A DNA stretch of 64,000 bases from Lactococcus ileimucosae (GCF_943193185.1 NZ_CALPDE010000003.1:62001-126000), one strand, 5' to 3'. Shown: positions 1-8,907, counted from the first letter of the stretch. Notes: generated from the letters alone by a model not told the origin. Translations and numbers: made by a program.

Positions 1-122
1 TTTCCGGCACCATTAAGACCGATAAGACCAACCAACTCTCCATCTGCTATATCAAAACTTACATCATTAAGGACTGGATGACCAAAATATCCTCCAGTCA
101 GATTACTTATTTTAAGAGCCAC
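1..122 (-). CDS. ecsA: ABC transporter ATP-binding protein, EcsA-like, N-terminal fragment
   Basis: Only the first 40 or so codons are in the window; the gene runs off the left edge. The translation reads as an ABC ATPase N-terminus: an aromatic A-loop region (GGYFGHPVLNDVSFDI) and the start of Walker A (GLIGLNGAGK) at the boundary. The start is GTG at 120-122, preceded by a GGAG-type ribosome binding site 7 nt upstream; the ATG two bases earlier is out of frame and closes after five codons. Divergent from hit, which is the usual neighbour of ecsA in lactococci and bacilli. EcsA would pair with a membrane protein EcsB beyond the edge; the specific identity rests on that neighbourhood. Confidence 0.75.
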   Translation of the reverse strand, partial: MALKISNLTGGYFGHPVLNDVSFDIADGELVGLIGLNGAG

Positions 123-363
123 ATTAATATCTCCACTTCTTTTCAAAATTGTTATAAGTTAATTTTATCATATCCCCCCTTCTTTTGCTCCCCTCTACTG
201 CACAAAGTCTTTAGCCTAGCTGTTATTATCCTCTTCGTCTTTTTGGAGAGTTTCCATCGCTGTTCATCAAACGAAAAAGTGCGCCTTTGGCCATCAAAGA
301 CTGGATAATATGCAGATGATTCCTCAAACTTATGTACTCCCACGATACGATGATGATGCTAGG

Positions 364-479
364 CTGCTGCATCTTGGTCCCCTTTGGATATCAAGGGTTG
401 CCTCACCTCTCAGAATCTTCTGAATTAATCTTATAACTTTAGGAGATTACAGTCTGAAGACAAGTGCCCAAGATGCTCC
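364..479. other. Possible structured RNA element between ecsA and hit
   Basis: The 560-base gap between ecsA and hit holds no convincing gene. Inside it a 9-bp pairing GCATCTTGG (369-377) with CCAAGATGC (468-476) closes a region that contains two more perfect hairpins: CCCTT/AAGGG at about 380-397 and TCAGAA/TTCTGA at 410-423. On the minus strand this would be a leader or small RNA reading toward ecsA. A GGTGAGGC string on that strand recalls the Mg-sensing M-box but the rest does not fit. I cannot name a family. A weak GTG-started 63-codon frame at 152-343 (minus) overlaps part of the gap and is not called. Confidence 0.3.
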
Positions 480-682
480 AATCAGAATACCTGTATAACA
501 ATTGACCTTTTTGAAGGATACTTTAACTTCTTGAAAAAGATTTGCTTTCTGAAAGGGACATTTTAAAAACTTTTCCTAACCAGTAACACTAAGCAAAATT
601 AAAAGATTTTGTTATAATTTACTTATAACAATTAACAATGCAATAAGCCACTGCTGGCTGCAACTCAACAGGGAGATTTCTT

Positions 683-1078
683 ATGGATAATTGTATTTTT
701 TGTAAAATAATTGCGGGCGAAATCCCAAGTACTAAAATTTACGAAGATGAGCATTTAATCGCTTTTCTAGACATTACACAAACAACAAAAGGTCATACGC
801 TTGTTGTGCCTAAAAAGCATACACGAAACCTGCTGGCCATGGTCCCTGAGGAAGCTTCACAACTTTTTGCTAAAATTCCAGAAATTGGCAACAAACTTGT
901 GAACTCTTTTGGCGCGAAAGGCATGAACATCTTACAAAACAATGAAGAAACAGCTGGTCAGACTGTCTTCCATACTCATGTACATTTGATTCCACGTTAT
1001 GCTGAAGATGATGGTTTCCACGCTGAATTTACAGCGCATACTTATGATTTACGTGCCATTGCGGAGGAAATTCAATGA
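683..1078 (+). CDS. hit: HIT family nucleotide-binding protein (HinT-like)
   Basis: 131 residues, full family length. The histidine triad FHTHVHLIPRY lies at about residues 96-106 (H97, H99, H101) and an N-terminal CxxC (C4, C7) is present, as in Gram-positive HIT proteins. Such proteins hydrolyse adenosine phosphoramidates in the cytoplasm. Start is ATG at 683 after GGGAGA. A TATAAT lies at 613-618 with only a weak -35. It overlaps the next gene by 4 nt (ATGA), so the two are co-translated. Confidence 0.93.
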   Translation: MDNCIFCKIIAGEIPSTKIYEDEHLIAFLDITQTTKGHTLVVPKKHTRNLLAMVPEEASQLFAKIPEIGNKLVNSFGAKGMNILQNNEETAGQTVFHTHVHLIPRYAEDDGFHAEFTAHTYDLRAIAEEIQ

Positions 1079-1302
1079 AAGAGTTCATTCATGATATCTC
1101 AGAAATCTTTTCAAGGCTTGGTAAAGAAATAGATGACGTCAAAGCCAACTTGGAAAAGGTAAAACTTGAAGCAAAAAAAGCTGATCTCACAGGTCAAGAA
1201 ATTCAAAGAAAGATAAATGAATTTCAAGCTGTCGCTCAGCCTAAAGTTGATAAAATCAACGAAATTTTAGAAAAACTTGCAGAAGAAAACAATGGAAAAT
1301 AA
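1075..1302 (+). CDS. Small coiled-coil protein of unknown function
   Basis: 75 residues, highly charged, with heptad-like spacing of Leu, Ile and Val through residues 5-70 (GKEIDDVKANLEKVKLEAKK, then KINEILEKLAEE), so largely helical coiled coil. No signal peptide or membrane segment. Its ATG overlaps the hit stop codon, which argues that it is translated. A rho-independent terminator follows 50 nt downstream. I do not recognise a characterised family. Confidence 0.75.
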   Translation: MKEFIHDISEIFSRLGKEIDDVKANLEKVKLEAKKADLTGQEIQRKINEFQAVAQPKVDKINEILEKLAEENNGK

Positions 1303-1353
1303 GGTGCTCTTGCACAAAGTCCTATTTATCCCTATCTAGGCAAGTGCTATAAC

Positions 1354-1403
1354 CAAAAACGTTCAGTTTTGGTACACTTTGTATCATAACTGAGCGTTTT
1401 TCT
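1354..1403 (+). terminator. Terminator of the hit operon
   Basis: Imperfect hairpin AAAAACGTTCAGTTTTG ... ATAACTGAGCGTTTTT followed by T-rich sequence. Confidence 0.8.
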
Positions 1404-1474
1404 ATTTTTAAAAATTATGTTCCGACTTTATTTTCACAATTTATTGACACTTTTCAGCAACTTAAAAATAGGGA

Positions 1475-1831
1475 CTACTTTTTACGATTGTCCATATAAA
1501 ACTGCCTGCCCCAGAATATACCTACACATTGGGAAATAACAAAAAATCCCGCAACTACTAAAATTTCAGTCAATGCACCGTTGTTGCGAAAGTATGTAAA
1601 AAAATAGCGTGACGTATAAAGGACGAAAAGCAAAATTAACAGCATAATATCTATTATGATGAGGTGTGTCCAAGCTTGTCGCCCATCTTTTTTTATAAGC
1701 CAAAAACTCGCAAAAAGTAACAAAACTGAAATCAATTGCAAACTCAATATTGGAAATCCAAGTATTGTTCCCATAATTATAATTGTCCAAATCATTACTG
1801 AAAAAGCTAACAGGAAGATAATTCGTTTCAT
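1475..1831 (-). CDS. Small integral membrane protein, probably leaderless
   Basis: 118 residues with about four hydrophobic helices (residues 4-25, 28-46, 56-73 and 88-108) and a basic C-terminal tail (MDNRKK). No recognised family. There is no Shine-Dalgarno sequence; instead an extended -10 element (TGA-TACAAT) ends exactly 6 nt before the ATG, so the transcript probably starts at the start codon. It stands alone between the hit operon and rplKA, transcribed against hit. Confidence 0.65.
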   Translation of the reverse strand: MKRIIFLLAFSVMIWTIIIMGTILGFPILSLQLISVLLLFASFWLIKKDGRQAWTHLIIIDIMLLILLFVLYTSRYFFTYFRNNGALTEILVVAGFFVISQCVGIFWGRQFYMDNRKK

Positions 1832-1972
1832 ATTATTATTGTATCATGAAAGTGTCATTTTCTCTAATATAAATTACCGAATATTACTATAACCTTTCTG
1901 AAAGAAGACTTTTATGATTTTCGAAAGATTTTAGTAACAGAAAAAAGAGACTGCAGTCAAAAGTCACAAACA

Positions 1973-2022
1973 AAAAAGCACCTAACCTCAGCATTGCTAT
2001 GTACAGAGTTAAGCACTTTTTT
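1973..2022 (-). terminator. Terminator of rplK-rplA
   Basis: Stem AAAAGTGCTTAACTC / GAGGTTAGGTGCTTTTTT on the minus strand, 40 nt after the rplA stop. A-rich sequence on the other side could let it act in both directions. Confidence 0.85.
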
Positions 2023-2062
2023 CATGTTTGGGACTTTTGTTTCAGTCACCTGTAGTTGTGAC

Positions 2063-2752
2063 TTAGAAGCTTGTTGTGTCAACTTTAACACCAGCACCCA
2101 TAGTTGTAGTCACTGAAAGGTTTGTGATGTAAGTCCCTTTAGCTGTAGCTGGCTTAGCAGCCATGATAACAGCATTAAGAGCTTTAAAGTTTTCAACAAG
2201 TTTTTCGTTGTCGAAAGAAACCTTACCGATTGGTACGTGGATGTTACCAGCCTTATCCGCACGGTAGTTCACTTTACCAGCTTTTGATTCTTCAACAGCT
2301 TTAGTTACGTCCATTGTTACAGTACCAGTTTTAGGGTTTGGCATGAGGTTACGTGGACCAAGGACACGACCAAGACGGCCTACAACAGCCATCATGTCAG
2401 GTGTTGCGATAACAACGTCGAAGTCCAACCAACCACCGTTGATTTTAGTCACGAGCTCATCTGCACCAACAAAGTCTGCTCCAGCTGCTTCTGCTTCTTT
2501 AGCTTTTTCGCCACGAGCGAAAACAAGAACGCGAGCAGTTTTACCAGTACCGTTTGGCAATACCATTGCACCACGGATTTGTTGATCAGATTTTTTAGTG
2601 TCGATATTGAGGTTGTATGCAACTTCTACAGATGCATCAAATTTTGCGATTGAAGTTTCTTTAGCAAGTGCTACTGCTTCTTCAACGCTGTAAAGTTTAG
2701 TTGCGTCTACTTTTTCGAGAGCAGCGCGCATTGATTTGCTTTTTTTAGCCAT
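2063..2752 (-). CDS. rplA: 50S ribosomal protein L1
   Basis: 229 residues, the normal length for bacterial L1. It begins [16 protein letters not shown] and has the family motifs [33 protein letters not shown] and the MGAGVKVDT end. L1 binds the mobile L1 stalk of 23S rRNA near the E site and can repress its own operon. The gene follows rplK with 89 nt between them; AAGGAG precedes the ATG. Confidence 0.98.
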   Translation of the reverse strand: MAKKSKSMRAALEKVDATKLYSVEEAVALAKETSIAKFDASVEVAYNLNIDTKKSDQQIRGAMVLPNGTGKTARVLVFARGEKAKEAEAAGADFVGADELVTKINGGWLDFDVVIATPDMMAVVGRLGRVLGPRNLMPNPKTGTVTMDVTKAVEESKAGKVNYRADKAGNIHVPIGKVSFDNEKLVENFKALNAVIMAAKPATAKGTYITNLSVTTTMGAGVKVDTTSF

Positions 2753-2841
2753 TTCTATATTTCTCCTTGTGGTAATATCGGTTGTCTGTTATTGTAACAG
2801 CCTTCCACTTGTGTGGAATATGAGCGATGATTAATTAAGAA

Positions 2842-3267
2842 TTAACCTTCTACTACAAATCCCATAGATTTTGCAGTACCTTCGATCATTGACATTGCTG
2901 CTTCAAGTGAACCAGCGTTAAGGTCAGCCATCTTAGTTTTTGCAATTTCTTCAACTTGTGCTTTTGTTACAGTTGCAACTTTAACTTTATTAGGTTCTCC
3001 TGAACCTTTTTCAACCTTAGCTGCTTTTTTCAAAAGAACTGCTGCTGGAGGAGTTTTTGTAATGAATGTAAATGATTTGTCTTCATATACTGAGATTACA
3101 ACTGGGATGAGCATACCCGCTTGGTCAGCTGTACGCGCGTTGAATTCTTTAGTGAATCCCATGATGTTGATACCTGCTTGACCCAAAGCTGGACCAACTG
3201 GTGGAGCTGGTGTTGCTTTACCGGCAGGAATTTGCAATTTAACGAGTTTTTCTACTTGTTTAGCCAC
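2842..3267 (-). CDS. rplK: 50S ribosomal protein L11
   Basis: The start is GTG at 3265-3267 with AAGGAG about 9 nt upstream, giving 141 residues beginning (V)[19 protein letters not shown], the canonical L11 length; a longer frame upstream adds residues not found in L11. L11 binds the GTPase-associated region of 23S rRNA and is needed for RelA and factor function. Proline-rich [16 protein letters not shown] is diagnostic. First gene of the rplK-rplA operon. Confidence 0.96.
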   Translation of the reverse strand: MAKQVEKLVKLQIPAGKATPAPPVGPALGQAGINIMGFTKEFNARTADQAGMLIPVVISVYEDKSFTFITKTPPAAVLLKKAAKVEKGSGEPNKVKVATVTKAQVEEIAKTKMADLNAGSLEAAMSMIEGTAKSMGFVVEG

Positions 3268-3311
3268 GATAAATTTCTCCTTATTATATTGTTTTCGTGA
3301 TGTGGTATGAT

Positions 3312-3389
3312 GATAGATCTTTCTATCTTCCACGCCTGTATGCTAAAGACATACTTAAGCATTCTATCAAATATGGTCACTTTTGTCAA
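3312..3389 (-). promoter_or_regulatory. rplKA promoter and structured leader
   Basis: Near-consensus promoter: TTGACA (3384-3389), 17-bp spacer, TAGAAT (3361-3366). The leader contains two perfect small hairpins, GTATG/CATAC at 3339-3355 and GATAGA/TCTATC at 3312-3327, before the rplK ribosome binding site. L11 leaders of other bacteria carry an L1 binding site that mimics 23S rRNA; this leader is a candidate, which I infer rather than recognise. The promoter sits right after the stop of the bacteriocin ABC gene. Confidence 0.8.
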
Positions 3390-3393
3390 GTTT

Positions 3394-4023
3394 CTATATT
3401 TCGACAACTTCGTCACAAGCCGCCACAACTGCTGGATCATGTGTGACGATGATGACTGTTTTCCCTTTGTCCACCTCTTGCCGAAGCAAGCTTAATATCA
3501 GGCCTCTATTTTCTCCATCTAAGGAGCCTGTCGGCTCATCAGCCAAGATAAGCTTACTGCGCTTCAACAAAGCCCGGGCAAGGGCCACGCGCTGTTTTTC
3601 GCCACCAGACAAGGCGTATACTTTTTCACTCAGCTTATGAGAAATACCGACTTGGTTTAAAACTCCTCTCATCCTATGGCGCTTTTCTTTCCCGCTGAGT
3701 TTTTCATAGACTAGAGAAATATTCAGATTTCGCTCAATGCTCTCGTCTTCAATCAAGGCAAAATTTTGAAAAAGAAAAGCTATGTGATTACGACGCATTA
3801 ATAGGGCTTCCTTGCTGTTTATTTTGGGAGCCTTTTGTCCTGAAATGTATACCCGACCTGAATCCACTTCCTCGATCAATCCAATCAGATTAAGCAAGGT
3901 CGACTTTCCAGCGCCACTTCTTCCTAAGATAGCTGTCATTTTCTCAGCTGGGATACTTAGAGAATAGTTATCAAAAATCTGATGTTTCCCAAACTTTTTG
4001 CTGATTTCTTGCAGTTCTATCAT
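3394..4023 (-). CDS. Bacteriocin-associated ABC transporter ATPase
   Basis: 209 residues, a minimal ABC ATPase: Walker A GRSGAGKS at residues 34-41, Q-loop near Q86, signature LSGGE at 138-142, Walker B LILADEPT at 158-165 and switch H195. It resembles the LolD/MacB-type ATPases that accompany DUF1430 membrane proteins in Lactococcin 972-type loci, where the pair is thought to give export or self-immunity. Six bases separate it from the DUF1430 stop. No terminator is evident before the rplK promoter. Confidence 0.9.
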   Translation of the reverse strand: MIELQEISKKFGKHQIFDNYSLSIPAEKMTAILGRSGAGKSTLLNLIGLIEEVDSGRVYISGQKAPKINSKEALLMRRNHIAFLFQNFALIEDESIERNLNISLVYEKLSGKEKRHRMRGVLNQVGISHKLSEKVYALSGGEKQRVALARALLKRSKLILADEPTGSLDGENRGLILSLLRQEVDKGKTVIIVTHDPAVVAACDEVVEI

Positions 4024-4029
4024 GTGTTT

Positions 4030-6090
4030 TTATGCTCCTTTCAAGGTGGTGACGAGTTCTTTCTTTTCGAGACGGGTGAGGAGGTGGAAGACTAAAGCAA
4101 GCTCGATCAAAGCATAGAGTATATAAGCTTCAATAACCGCTAAGTCATGCCCATGTAATAGAGCCTGAGAGAAGAAAATCAAATTTTGAATAGCAATGAG
4201 GATAAACAGCATTTTATATGTTCTAAAATAGGAAATGCCTTGCACCCGTCTAAGTACTAACTTCTTCTTATTTACCTTAAAATAGATTACCGTTGTGGAT
4301 AAAATCATCAGGATAAAAAGCACAAAAGCTAAAACATTCATAAATACCCATGTTATCGGTTCACCAATAAAACGTTTGACCTCAATTTCTGCAATTTTTG
4401 ATGTAGGAACAAAGGAAACAAAACTTGCAGCTACTAGGTCTTTCTTCAAACTTGGCAGTATCTCTAAATACGTTTTTTCTATGTTCTCTTTTATTGGAAT
4501 CAAAACGCCTAGGGTATTATTTCCGTAAAACATATTGCTATAAGTATTAACCCCAGCGTTATTTACCGTATGCACCTCAATTATATCTGCTACAAGTTCT
4601 TGTTTTTTACCATTGGAATAAACACCGCCTGCTTCCCCTTCAAATATAGGCATACTTTGTTTATCTTTCATCAAGAACACCTTGATTTCTGTTGCTCGAA
4701 ACCAGGCGCCCTGCATCTCTAACAAGTCATTATAAGCTTTTTTTATCTCCTCTACTTTACTTTTATAGCGTTCGTTGACAAGTATAACAGCTTCTTTAGT
4801 GCTTTTATCTATGTGAATTGGGTTGTTTTCTCTATCTCTAACGGAATATTTATCGAGATAGGCAGAGTTAACCTCTATCCCTTGATAATCTTTGAGCTTC
4901 TCATGCCCTAAGATTTTTTGGGTTGCGTGCAAACCGCCGTTACTTTCTATATATTTAAATATCTCCGTGTGTCTCGAGTTATACTTAGCTTCAGAATAAC
5001 CTGAATTCCATCCTGCAAAAACACCATAACCCTCCAAGGGTGTCTTATGCATCAAACCCAAACTGCTATTTAATAAAAGGATAATCCCCATACTTGTAGA
5101 GACACTGGCCGCAAAGATATAAACTTTAACCAGATAAACCAAAATGTGGACGCGCTTTAAGAAAGACTTATTATTAGTTTGAGCCACTAAAGATGCTCGA
5201 TTCACGATACCAATAACAAGCATTACCAGAAGCAGACTTAGTCCCATCAACAGGCTGAGACTTATCAAATATTGAAAATCGAAAGCTTTCAGAAGAAAGA
5301 TGCTGTTTAATAACCCTACAAAAAGCTGTACAAGCAGAAAACTCTTCATATAAATCCGCAGAAGAATTTCCCAGTTTCCCATTCCATTAAGAGCATATAT
5401 AGCAATCTCCTTACTTCGTAAGCTCATCCAAACAAGAAGGAAAATAAAATAGAAAAAAAGAATCATCTTGATGAGAAAACGATACATATCGTTCCCACGA
5501 GTGATTAAAGGCTGGGGATTGTACCATTCAGGTTGAGCGCTTAAGCTGCTTGAACTGGTTGCCAGATTAAATCTTTGGTTTATTTTTTCACTCAAAGCTT
5601 CTAATATTTTTTCTTTCTCACTTGATTCAAAAAATACTGCGGCTCCTTGGTACTCTTCATCAGTTATTTTTTTTAGCGGTTCTTTGATCACCGTTACTTT
5701 TGAACCGTGATCCATAAACTCTTTTTGACTTTGCTTTTTATAGTCTGTCTGAAAATAGGTTATGTTAACCATTGGGTGGCTATAGTAGATATTTCCTTTA
5801 CCATCATAGTCGGCACCAATAAAGCGGGAACGAACAGTAAAAGGAGCATTAAACTCCTTTGATACCTCATCTATGACTGCTATAAAATCTTTCCGCTCAA
5901 GTATTTTTACATCATCTGTCTCATAGCGCTCAGTATCTCCTATCTCAGGAGGATAGATTTGGGTATAACTTGGCTTACTCACATAACGCGTAAGCCTATC
6001 TGACTCAATATCATTGTAGCGCATATAGGCAAGCATCACACTAACGAAAGAGAATAAAAGCAATAATGTAAGCTTTAAGACTTTATTCAT
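4030..6090 (-). CDS. Bacteriocin-associated integral membrane protein (DUF1430 type)
   Basis: 686 residues. One N-terminal membrane helix (about 6-22), a long extracytoplasmic region, a cluster of about four to five helices from residue 205 to 345, a second extracytoplasmic segment, and three C-terminal helices. The plan is like a large FtsX/MacB permease. Its place between a Lactococcin 972-like precursor and an ABC ATPase matches known bacteriocin loci, where it is the permease partner of the ATPase. The gene ends 6 nt before the ATPase gene and starts 6 nt after the bacteriocin gene, so the three form one operon. Role in export or immunity is inferred. Confidence 0.85.
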   Translation of the reverse strand: MNKVLKLTLLLLFSFVSVMLAYMRYNDIESDRLTRYVSKPSYTQIYPPEIGDTERYETDDVKILERKDFIAVIDEVSKEFNAPFTVRSRFIGADYDGKGNIYYSHPMVNITYFQTDYKKQSQKEFMDHGSKVTVIKEPLKKITDEEYQGAAVFFESSEKEKILEALSEKINQRFNLATSSSSLSAQPEWYNPQPLITRGNDMYRFLIKMILFFYFIFLLVWMSLRSKEIAIYALNGMGNWEILLRIYMKSFLLVQLFVGLLNSIFLLKAFDFQYLISLSLLMGLSLLLVMLVIGIVNRASLVAQTNNKSFLKRVHILVYLVKVYIFAASVSTSMGIILLLNSSLGLMHKTPLEGYGVFAGWNSGYSEAKYNSRHTEIFKYIESNGGLHATQKILGHEKLKDYQGIEVNSAYLDKYSVRDRENNPIHIDKSTKEAVILVNERYKSKVEEIKKAYNDLLEMQGAWFRATEIKVFLMKDKQSMPIFEGEAGGVYSNGKKQELVADIIEVHTVNNAGVNTYSNMFYGNNTLGVLIPIKENIEKTYLEILPSLKKDLVAASFVSFVPTSKIAEIEVKRFIGEPITWVFMNVLAFVLFILMILSTTVIYFKVNKKKLVLRRVQGISYFRTYKMLFILIAIQNLIFFSQALLHGHDLAVIEAYILYALIELALVFHLLTRLEKKELVTTLKGA

Positions 6091-6096
6091 TATTAC

Positions 6097-6495
6097 TTAC
6101 CACTTATTACCCCTTGCTTCATATCGCCACTCCATTTTCCCATAATAATCACCTGTAGAGGAAGTCCAAACTTTCCAACCAGGACCATACCAGCCACTCT
6201 CCCCTCTCCTGCCTCCAGATACATAAGCACGACTTTGATGAGACACCGCCCAGTTATAATACTCCGCTGTCAAGGTCTTCTTCCCCCATGATGCATCTGG
6301 CCACGTTCTAGAGTATGCCACCTGCCGCCCATGACGTGTAAAGTTATTCTGCAAGATCCGAACAGCACGCTCTAGCTTTTCCACGCTATCGCCCAAAACA
6401 CCATCGGCAGAGGCTTTTTCAGCAGTCGTCATCTGACTTGTCCCAAAAAGAGTTAGTCCTAAAGTTGATACAGCAACAAGTTTTTTGATTTTCAT
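6097..6495 (-). CDS. Lactococcin 972-family bacteriocin precursor
   Basis: 132 residues from the ATG at 6493-6495, chosen because AAAGGAAG lies about 10 nt upstream; an ATG six codons earlier would place that site inside the gene. Sec-type signal: KIKK, hydrophobic core to residue 18, and an ASA cleavage site near residue 30. The mature part of about 102 residues is rich in Trp, Tyr, Gly and Arg (SGWYGPGWKVWTSS, YYGKMEWRYEARGNKW), as in Lactococcin 972, a non-lanthionine bacteriocin that binds lipid II and blocks septum formation in lactococci. There are no cysteines. Target range of this variant is unknown. Confidence 0.88.
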   Translation of the reverse strand: MKIKKLVAVSTLGLTLFGTSQMTTAEKASADGVLGDSVEKLERAVRILQNNFTRHGRQVAYSRTWPDASWGKKTLTAEYYNWAVSHQSRAYVSGGRRGESGWYGPGWKVWTSSTGDYYGKMEWRYEARGNKW

Positions 6496-6682
6496 AGCAA
6501 TTCTTCCTTTCAAAGATGAATCTTTTTCTAAAGCAACAGTACTTCTTTTTCCTCCTTTTATCTTAGTATATTCAGTCTAACATAAGAAGCCTCTTGTATT
6601 TTTTCACTCACATTGGGTTTTTATGAAAAAAACGAAATACTTTAAGCTTGAAAAATCTTCCTGCTATATTCAGGGGGAAATT

Positions 6683-6714
6683 AAAAAAAGACCGAAACAG
6701 TTCCGTCTTTTTAC
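6683..6714 (-). terminator. Terminator after gloA
   Basis: AAAAAGACGGAAC / GTTTCGGTCTTTTTTT on the minus strand, directly after the gloA stop. The remaining 200 bases up to the bacteriocin gene hold its promoter region, with a TATACT-like element and an SD-like AAAAGGAGG not linked to any start codon. Confidence 0.85.
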
Positions 6715-6722
6715 ATTATATT

Positions 6723-7094
6723 TCACTCCGCAATCACTTCAACCTTATAACCATCTGGGTCAATAATGAAGTAATAACGTGTGTCTGAGTTAGGAAGCCC
6801 CTTAAGCTCTGTAACTTCAAAGCCTGCTTCTTTTTGCTGTGTGTGCAGTTCTTCCAAGTTATCTACAGAAATAGCGATGTGACCATAACCATTTCCCAAA
6901 TCATAGGCTTCGTGATTATAGTTATAAGTTAGCTCTAACTCATAATCATCACCCGGCAAGGTCAGATAAACTAAAGTGAATTCATATTCTAAAAAGTCGC
7001 GGCGACGTTTTTCTTCAAAACCAAAAGCCTCTTGATAAAACTTGATTGAAGCTTCTAAGTCTTTTACGCGGTAACAAGTGTGTGCCATTTTCAT
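6723..7094 (-). CDS. gloA: Lactoylglutathione lyase (glyoxalase I)
   Basis: 123 residues from the ATG at 7092-7094, which has GGAGG 8 nt upstream; a longer reading starts on top of that site. Glyoxalase/VOC fold with the four usual metal ligands visible: H in AHTCYRVKD, E in YELELTYNYN, H in GYGHIAISV and E in YKVEVIAE. It isomerises the methylglyoxal-thiol hemithioacetal to lactoyl-thiol in the cytoplasm. Closely follows yozE, 17 nt after the yozE stop. Confidence 0.93.
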   Translation of the reverse strand: MKMAHTCYRVKDLEASIKFYQEAFGFEEKRRRDFLEYEFTLVYLTLPGDDYELELTYNYNHEAYDLGNGYGHIAISVDNLEELHTQQKEAGFEVTELKGLPNSDTRYYFIIDPDGYKVEVIAE

Positions 7095-7111
7095 TGTTTT
7101 TTCCTCCATTT

Positions 7112-7327
7112 TTAGGCTTCTAAATACATTGCCCAGATATCATCAAAAAGTCCCAAGTTAAAGTAAAAAGGGGCATAGGTTTCCAGATAAGTAGAAATTT
7201 CATCAAAGTCTTTCGATTGTTTGGGAAATTGCGTATCCGCAAAAGCCAGATTAGCCAAGCGGGTCACGTCATCCACCTCAACTGGCGCGCGATGGCGCAT
7301 CAAGTAGGTATAAAAGGGCTGTCTCAT
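7112..7327 (-). CDS. yozE: YozE family (UPF0346) protein
   Basis: 71 residues, small acidic helical protein beginning [13 protein letters not shown], the conserved start of the YozE SAM-like family of Firmicutes. Function unknown. Its ATG overlaps the msrA stop by 4 nt, so it is translationally coupled to msrA. Confidence 0.88.
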   Translation of the reverse strand: MRQPFYTYLMRHRAPVEVDDVTRLANLAFADTQFPKQSKDFDEISTYLETYAPFYFNLGLFDDIWAMYLEA

Positions 7328-7839
7328 TGCCAGTTTTCCTCCAAAAACTTATGACGTAAACGGCTAGACAAAGCATAACGCTCAGGATTTTTCTTATAAA
7401 AGCCTTGATGATAGTCTTCTGCTGGCCAGAACTTTTGTGCAGGTTCTATTGTTGTGACAATTGGACGGTCAAAACGTCCTGAGTTTTGAAGGGCTTCTTT
7501 TGACTTCTCCGCAACTTTTCTTTGGGTGTCATTGGTATAAAAAATAACAGGGCGGTAGTTATCCCCACGGTCCTCAAATTGCCCAAACATATCTGTCGGA
7601 TCCGTTTGTTCCCAGTAAAGTTCTACCAAATCTTCATAAGAAATTTTTTCCTTATCAAAGATAATTTCCACTGCCTCAGTATGTCCTGTCTGATGGTTAC
7701 AAACTTGCTCATAAGTTGGATTATCCACATGCCCTCCTGTATAGCCACTTGTCACAGCAAGAATCCCTGCTTGCTCCTCAAAAGGCTGGACCATACACCA
7801 AAAACAGCCGCCTGCAAATATCGCTCTCTCTTTGCTCAT
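7324..7839 (-). CDS. msrA: Peptide-methionine (S)-S-oxide reductase A
   Basis: 171 residues from the ATG at 7837-7839, which has a GGGGGGAAG site just upstream; the open frame extends 20 codons further but with no family similarity. Catalytic motif GGCFWC at residues 10-15 (nucleophile C12) and the YTGGH and [13 protein letters not shown] segments are typical. It repairs methionine-S-sulfoxide in proteins and free methionine using thioredoxin. First gene of msrA-yozE-gloA. Confidence 0.95.
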   Translation of the reverse strand: MSKERAIFAGGCFWCMVQPFEEQAGILAVTSGYTGGHVDNPTYEQVCNHQTGHTEAVEIIFDKEKISYEDLVELYWEQTDPTDMFGQFEDRGDNYRPVIFYTNDTQRKVAEKSKEALQNSGRFDRPIVTTIEPAQKFWPAEDYHQGFYKKNPERYALSSRLRHKFLEENWQ

Positions 7840-7940
7840 CCTCTTCCCCCCGTTCTTCTTCGTTGAAGATATTATAACAAAACTCCCTCTCTCATGCACT
7901 TATTTTTTTCTTTTATCAGAAACAGTGTTCCTCCTAAAAC

Positions 7941-7972
7941 AAAAAAAGCTGGATCTTTCACCAACTTTTTAA
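7941..7972 (-). terminator. Terminator after cvfB
   Basis: AAAAAGTTGG / CCAGCTTTTTTT on the minus strand, immediately after the cvfB stop. Confidence 0.85.
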
Positions 7973-7979
7973 TGATGTT

Positions 7980-8843
7980 TTAGGAAAGAAGCTCTGTTCC
8001 CTCCGGACTCTGTTTGACTTTTTTATTCTTCATCAAACCACCAAGCGCTTTTTTAAATTGTCCTTTAGAGATACCAAAAGTCGCTTTGATATCCTCTGGC
8101 GCTGACTTGTCGTTAAAGGGCATTTTGCCTCCCATACTTTCAAGATAAGCGAGAATCATCTGTGCATCTGCATCCAACATTTCATGGGCACGTGGTTTTG
8201 CACTAAGGTTTAAGCTACGGTCTTGCTCACGGAAACCTATCACACGCACTTGAAGTTCTTGACCAATCCGAAGTGTACCAAAGGCTTCATTAGGGTGAAT
8301 AAAACCAAGCATGTTATTGTCTGGGAGATAAACAAAGGACCCTGTTTCCTTATTACGATGCACAATCCCTCGTAAGTCTTGGTTTTGCATATTGTCATAG
8401 GCTGGTCCTGAGATTTCCCAGAAATCTTGGTGCCAAGCTAATTTTCCCCAAAGGCGATTTTTGGCATCGACGACGATTTTGACAAAGAGCTTATCCCCTT
8501 TTTTAGGCCATTGGTCTTTATCTTCAGGTAAGGGAAGGTCATCAAGTGAGACGACAATATCCTTCCCAGCCAAACCAATATCAACAAAGGCACCCAAGTC
8601 ACGACGAACGTCTGTCACTGTACCCCAACCGAATTTTTCGCGCGTAGCAGTTGGTTCTTGCGTGGTTAGGCACATCTTGTCAGATTTATCCATATAAGCA
8701 AAACCTGTGACGATATCCCCTATCTGATGTTCTCCCTCTGATTTTGCGAGGCGGATAATGTTATCCTCTTTCTGCAAAAAGTAAAATTGATCGTTTTCTG
8801 CTGTAATAATCGCTGAAAATGTAGTTGCTAATAAATTATTCAT
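7980..8843 (-). CDS. cvfB: CvfB-like S1-domain RNA-binding protein
   Basis: 287 residues. S1-like OB domains cover roughly residues 65-130 (GWGTVTDVRRDLGAFVDIGL) and 145-215 (GIVHRNKETGSFVYLPDN), followed by a C-terminal winged-helix part (FGISKGQFKKALGGLMKNKK). This is the architecture of CvfB, an RNA-binding regulator of virulence genes in staphylococci and of unclear role in lactococci. It lies downstream of pyrH-frr, separated by a terminator, and may be read through from them. Confidence 0.9.
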   Translation of the reverse strand: MNNLLATTFSAIITAENDQFYFLQKEDNIIRLAKSEGEHQIGDIVTGFAYMDKSDKMCLTTQEPTATREKFGWGTVTDVRRDLGAFVDIGLAGKDIVVSLDDLPLPEDKDQWPKKGDKLFVKIVVDAKNRLWGKLAWHQDFWEISGPAYDNMQNQDLRGIVHRNKETGSFVYLPDNNMLGFIHPNEAFGTLRIGQELQVRVIGFREQDRSLNLSAKPRAHEMLDADAQMILAYLESMGGKMPFNDKSAPEDIKATFGISKGQFKKALGGLMKNKKVKQSPEGTELLS

Positions 8844-8854
8844 TCTTTTCCCTT

Positions 8855-8882
8855 AAAAACGGCCCACAGAGCCGTTTATTTT
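8855..8882 (-). terminator. Terminator after frr
   Basis: AAACGGC / GCCGTTTTT hairpin on the minus strand between frr and cvfB, lying just before the cvfB start; it may attenuate rather than fully stop transcription. Confidence 0.75.
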
Positions 8883-8907
8883 TGATTGTTTTCTTGCTAA
8901 AGCAGTA

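Noticed and set aside
152-343. 63-codon GTG-started frame on the minus strand
   Set aside because: No family similarity, poor ribosome binding site, overlaps a structured non-coding region.
340-440. M-box (Mg) riboswitch upstream of ecsA
   Set aside because: Only GGTGAGGC matches; the following core of the M-box is not recognisable and the downstream gene is not a Mg transporter.
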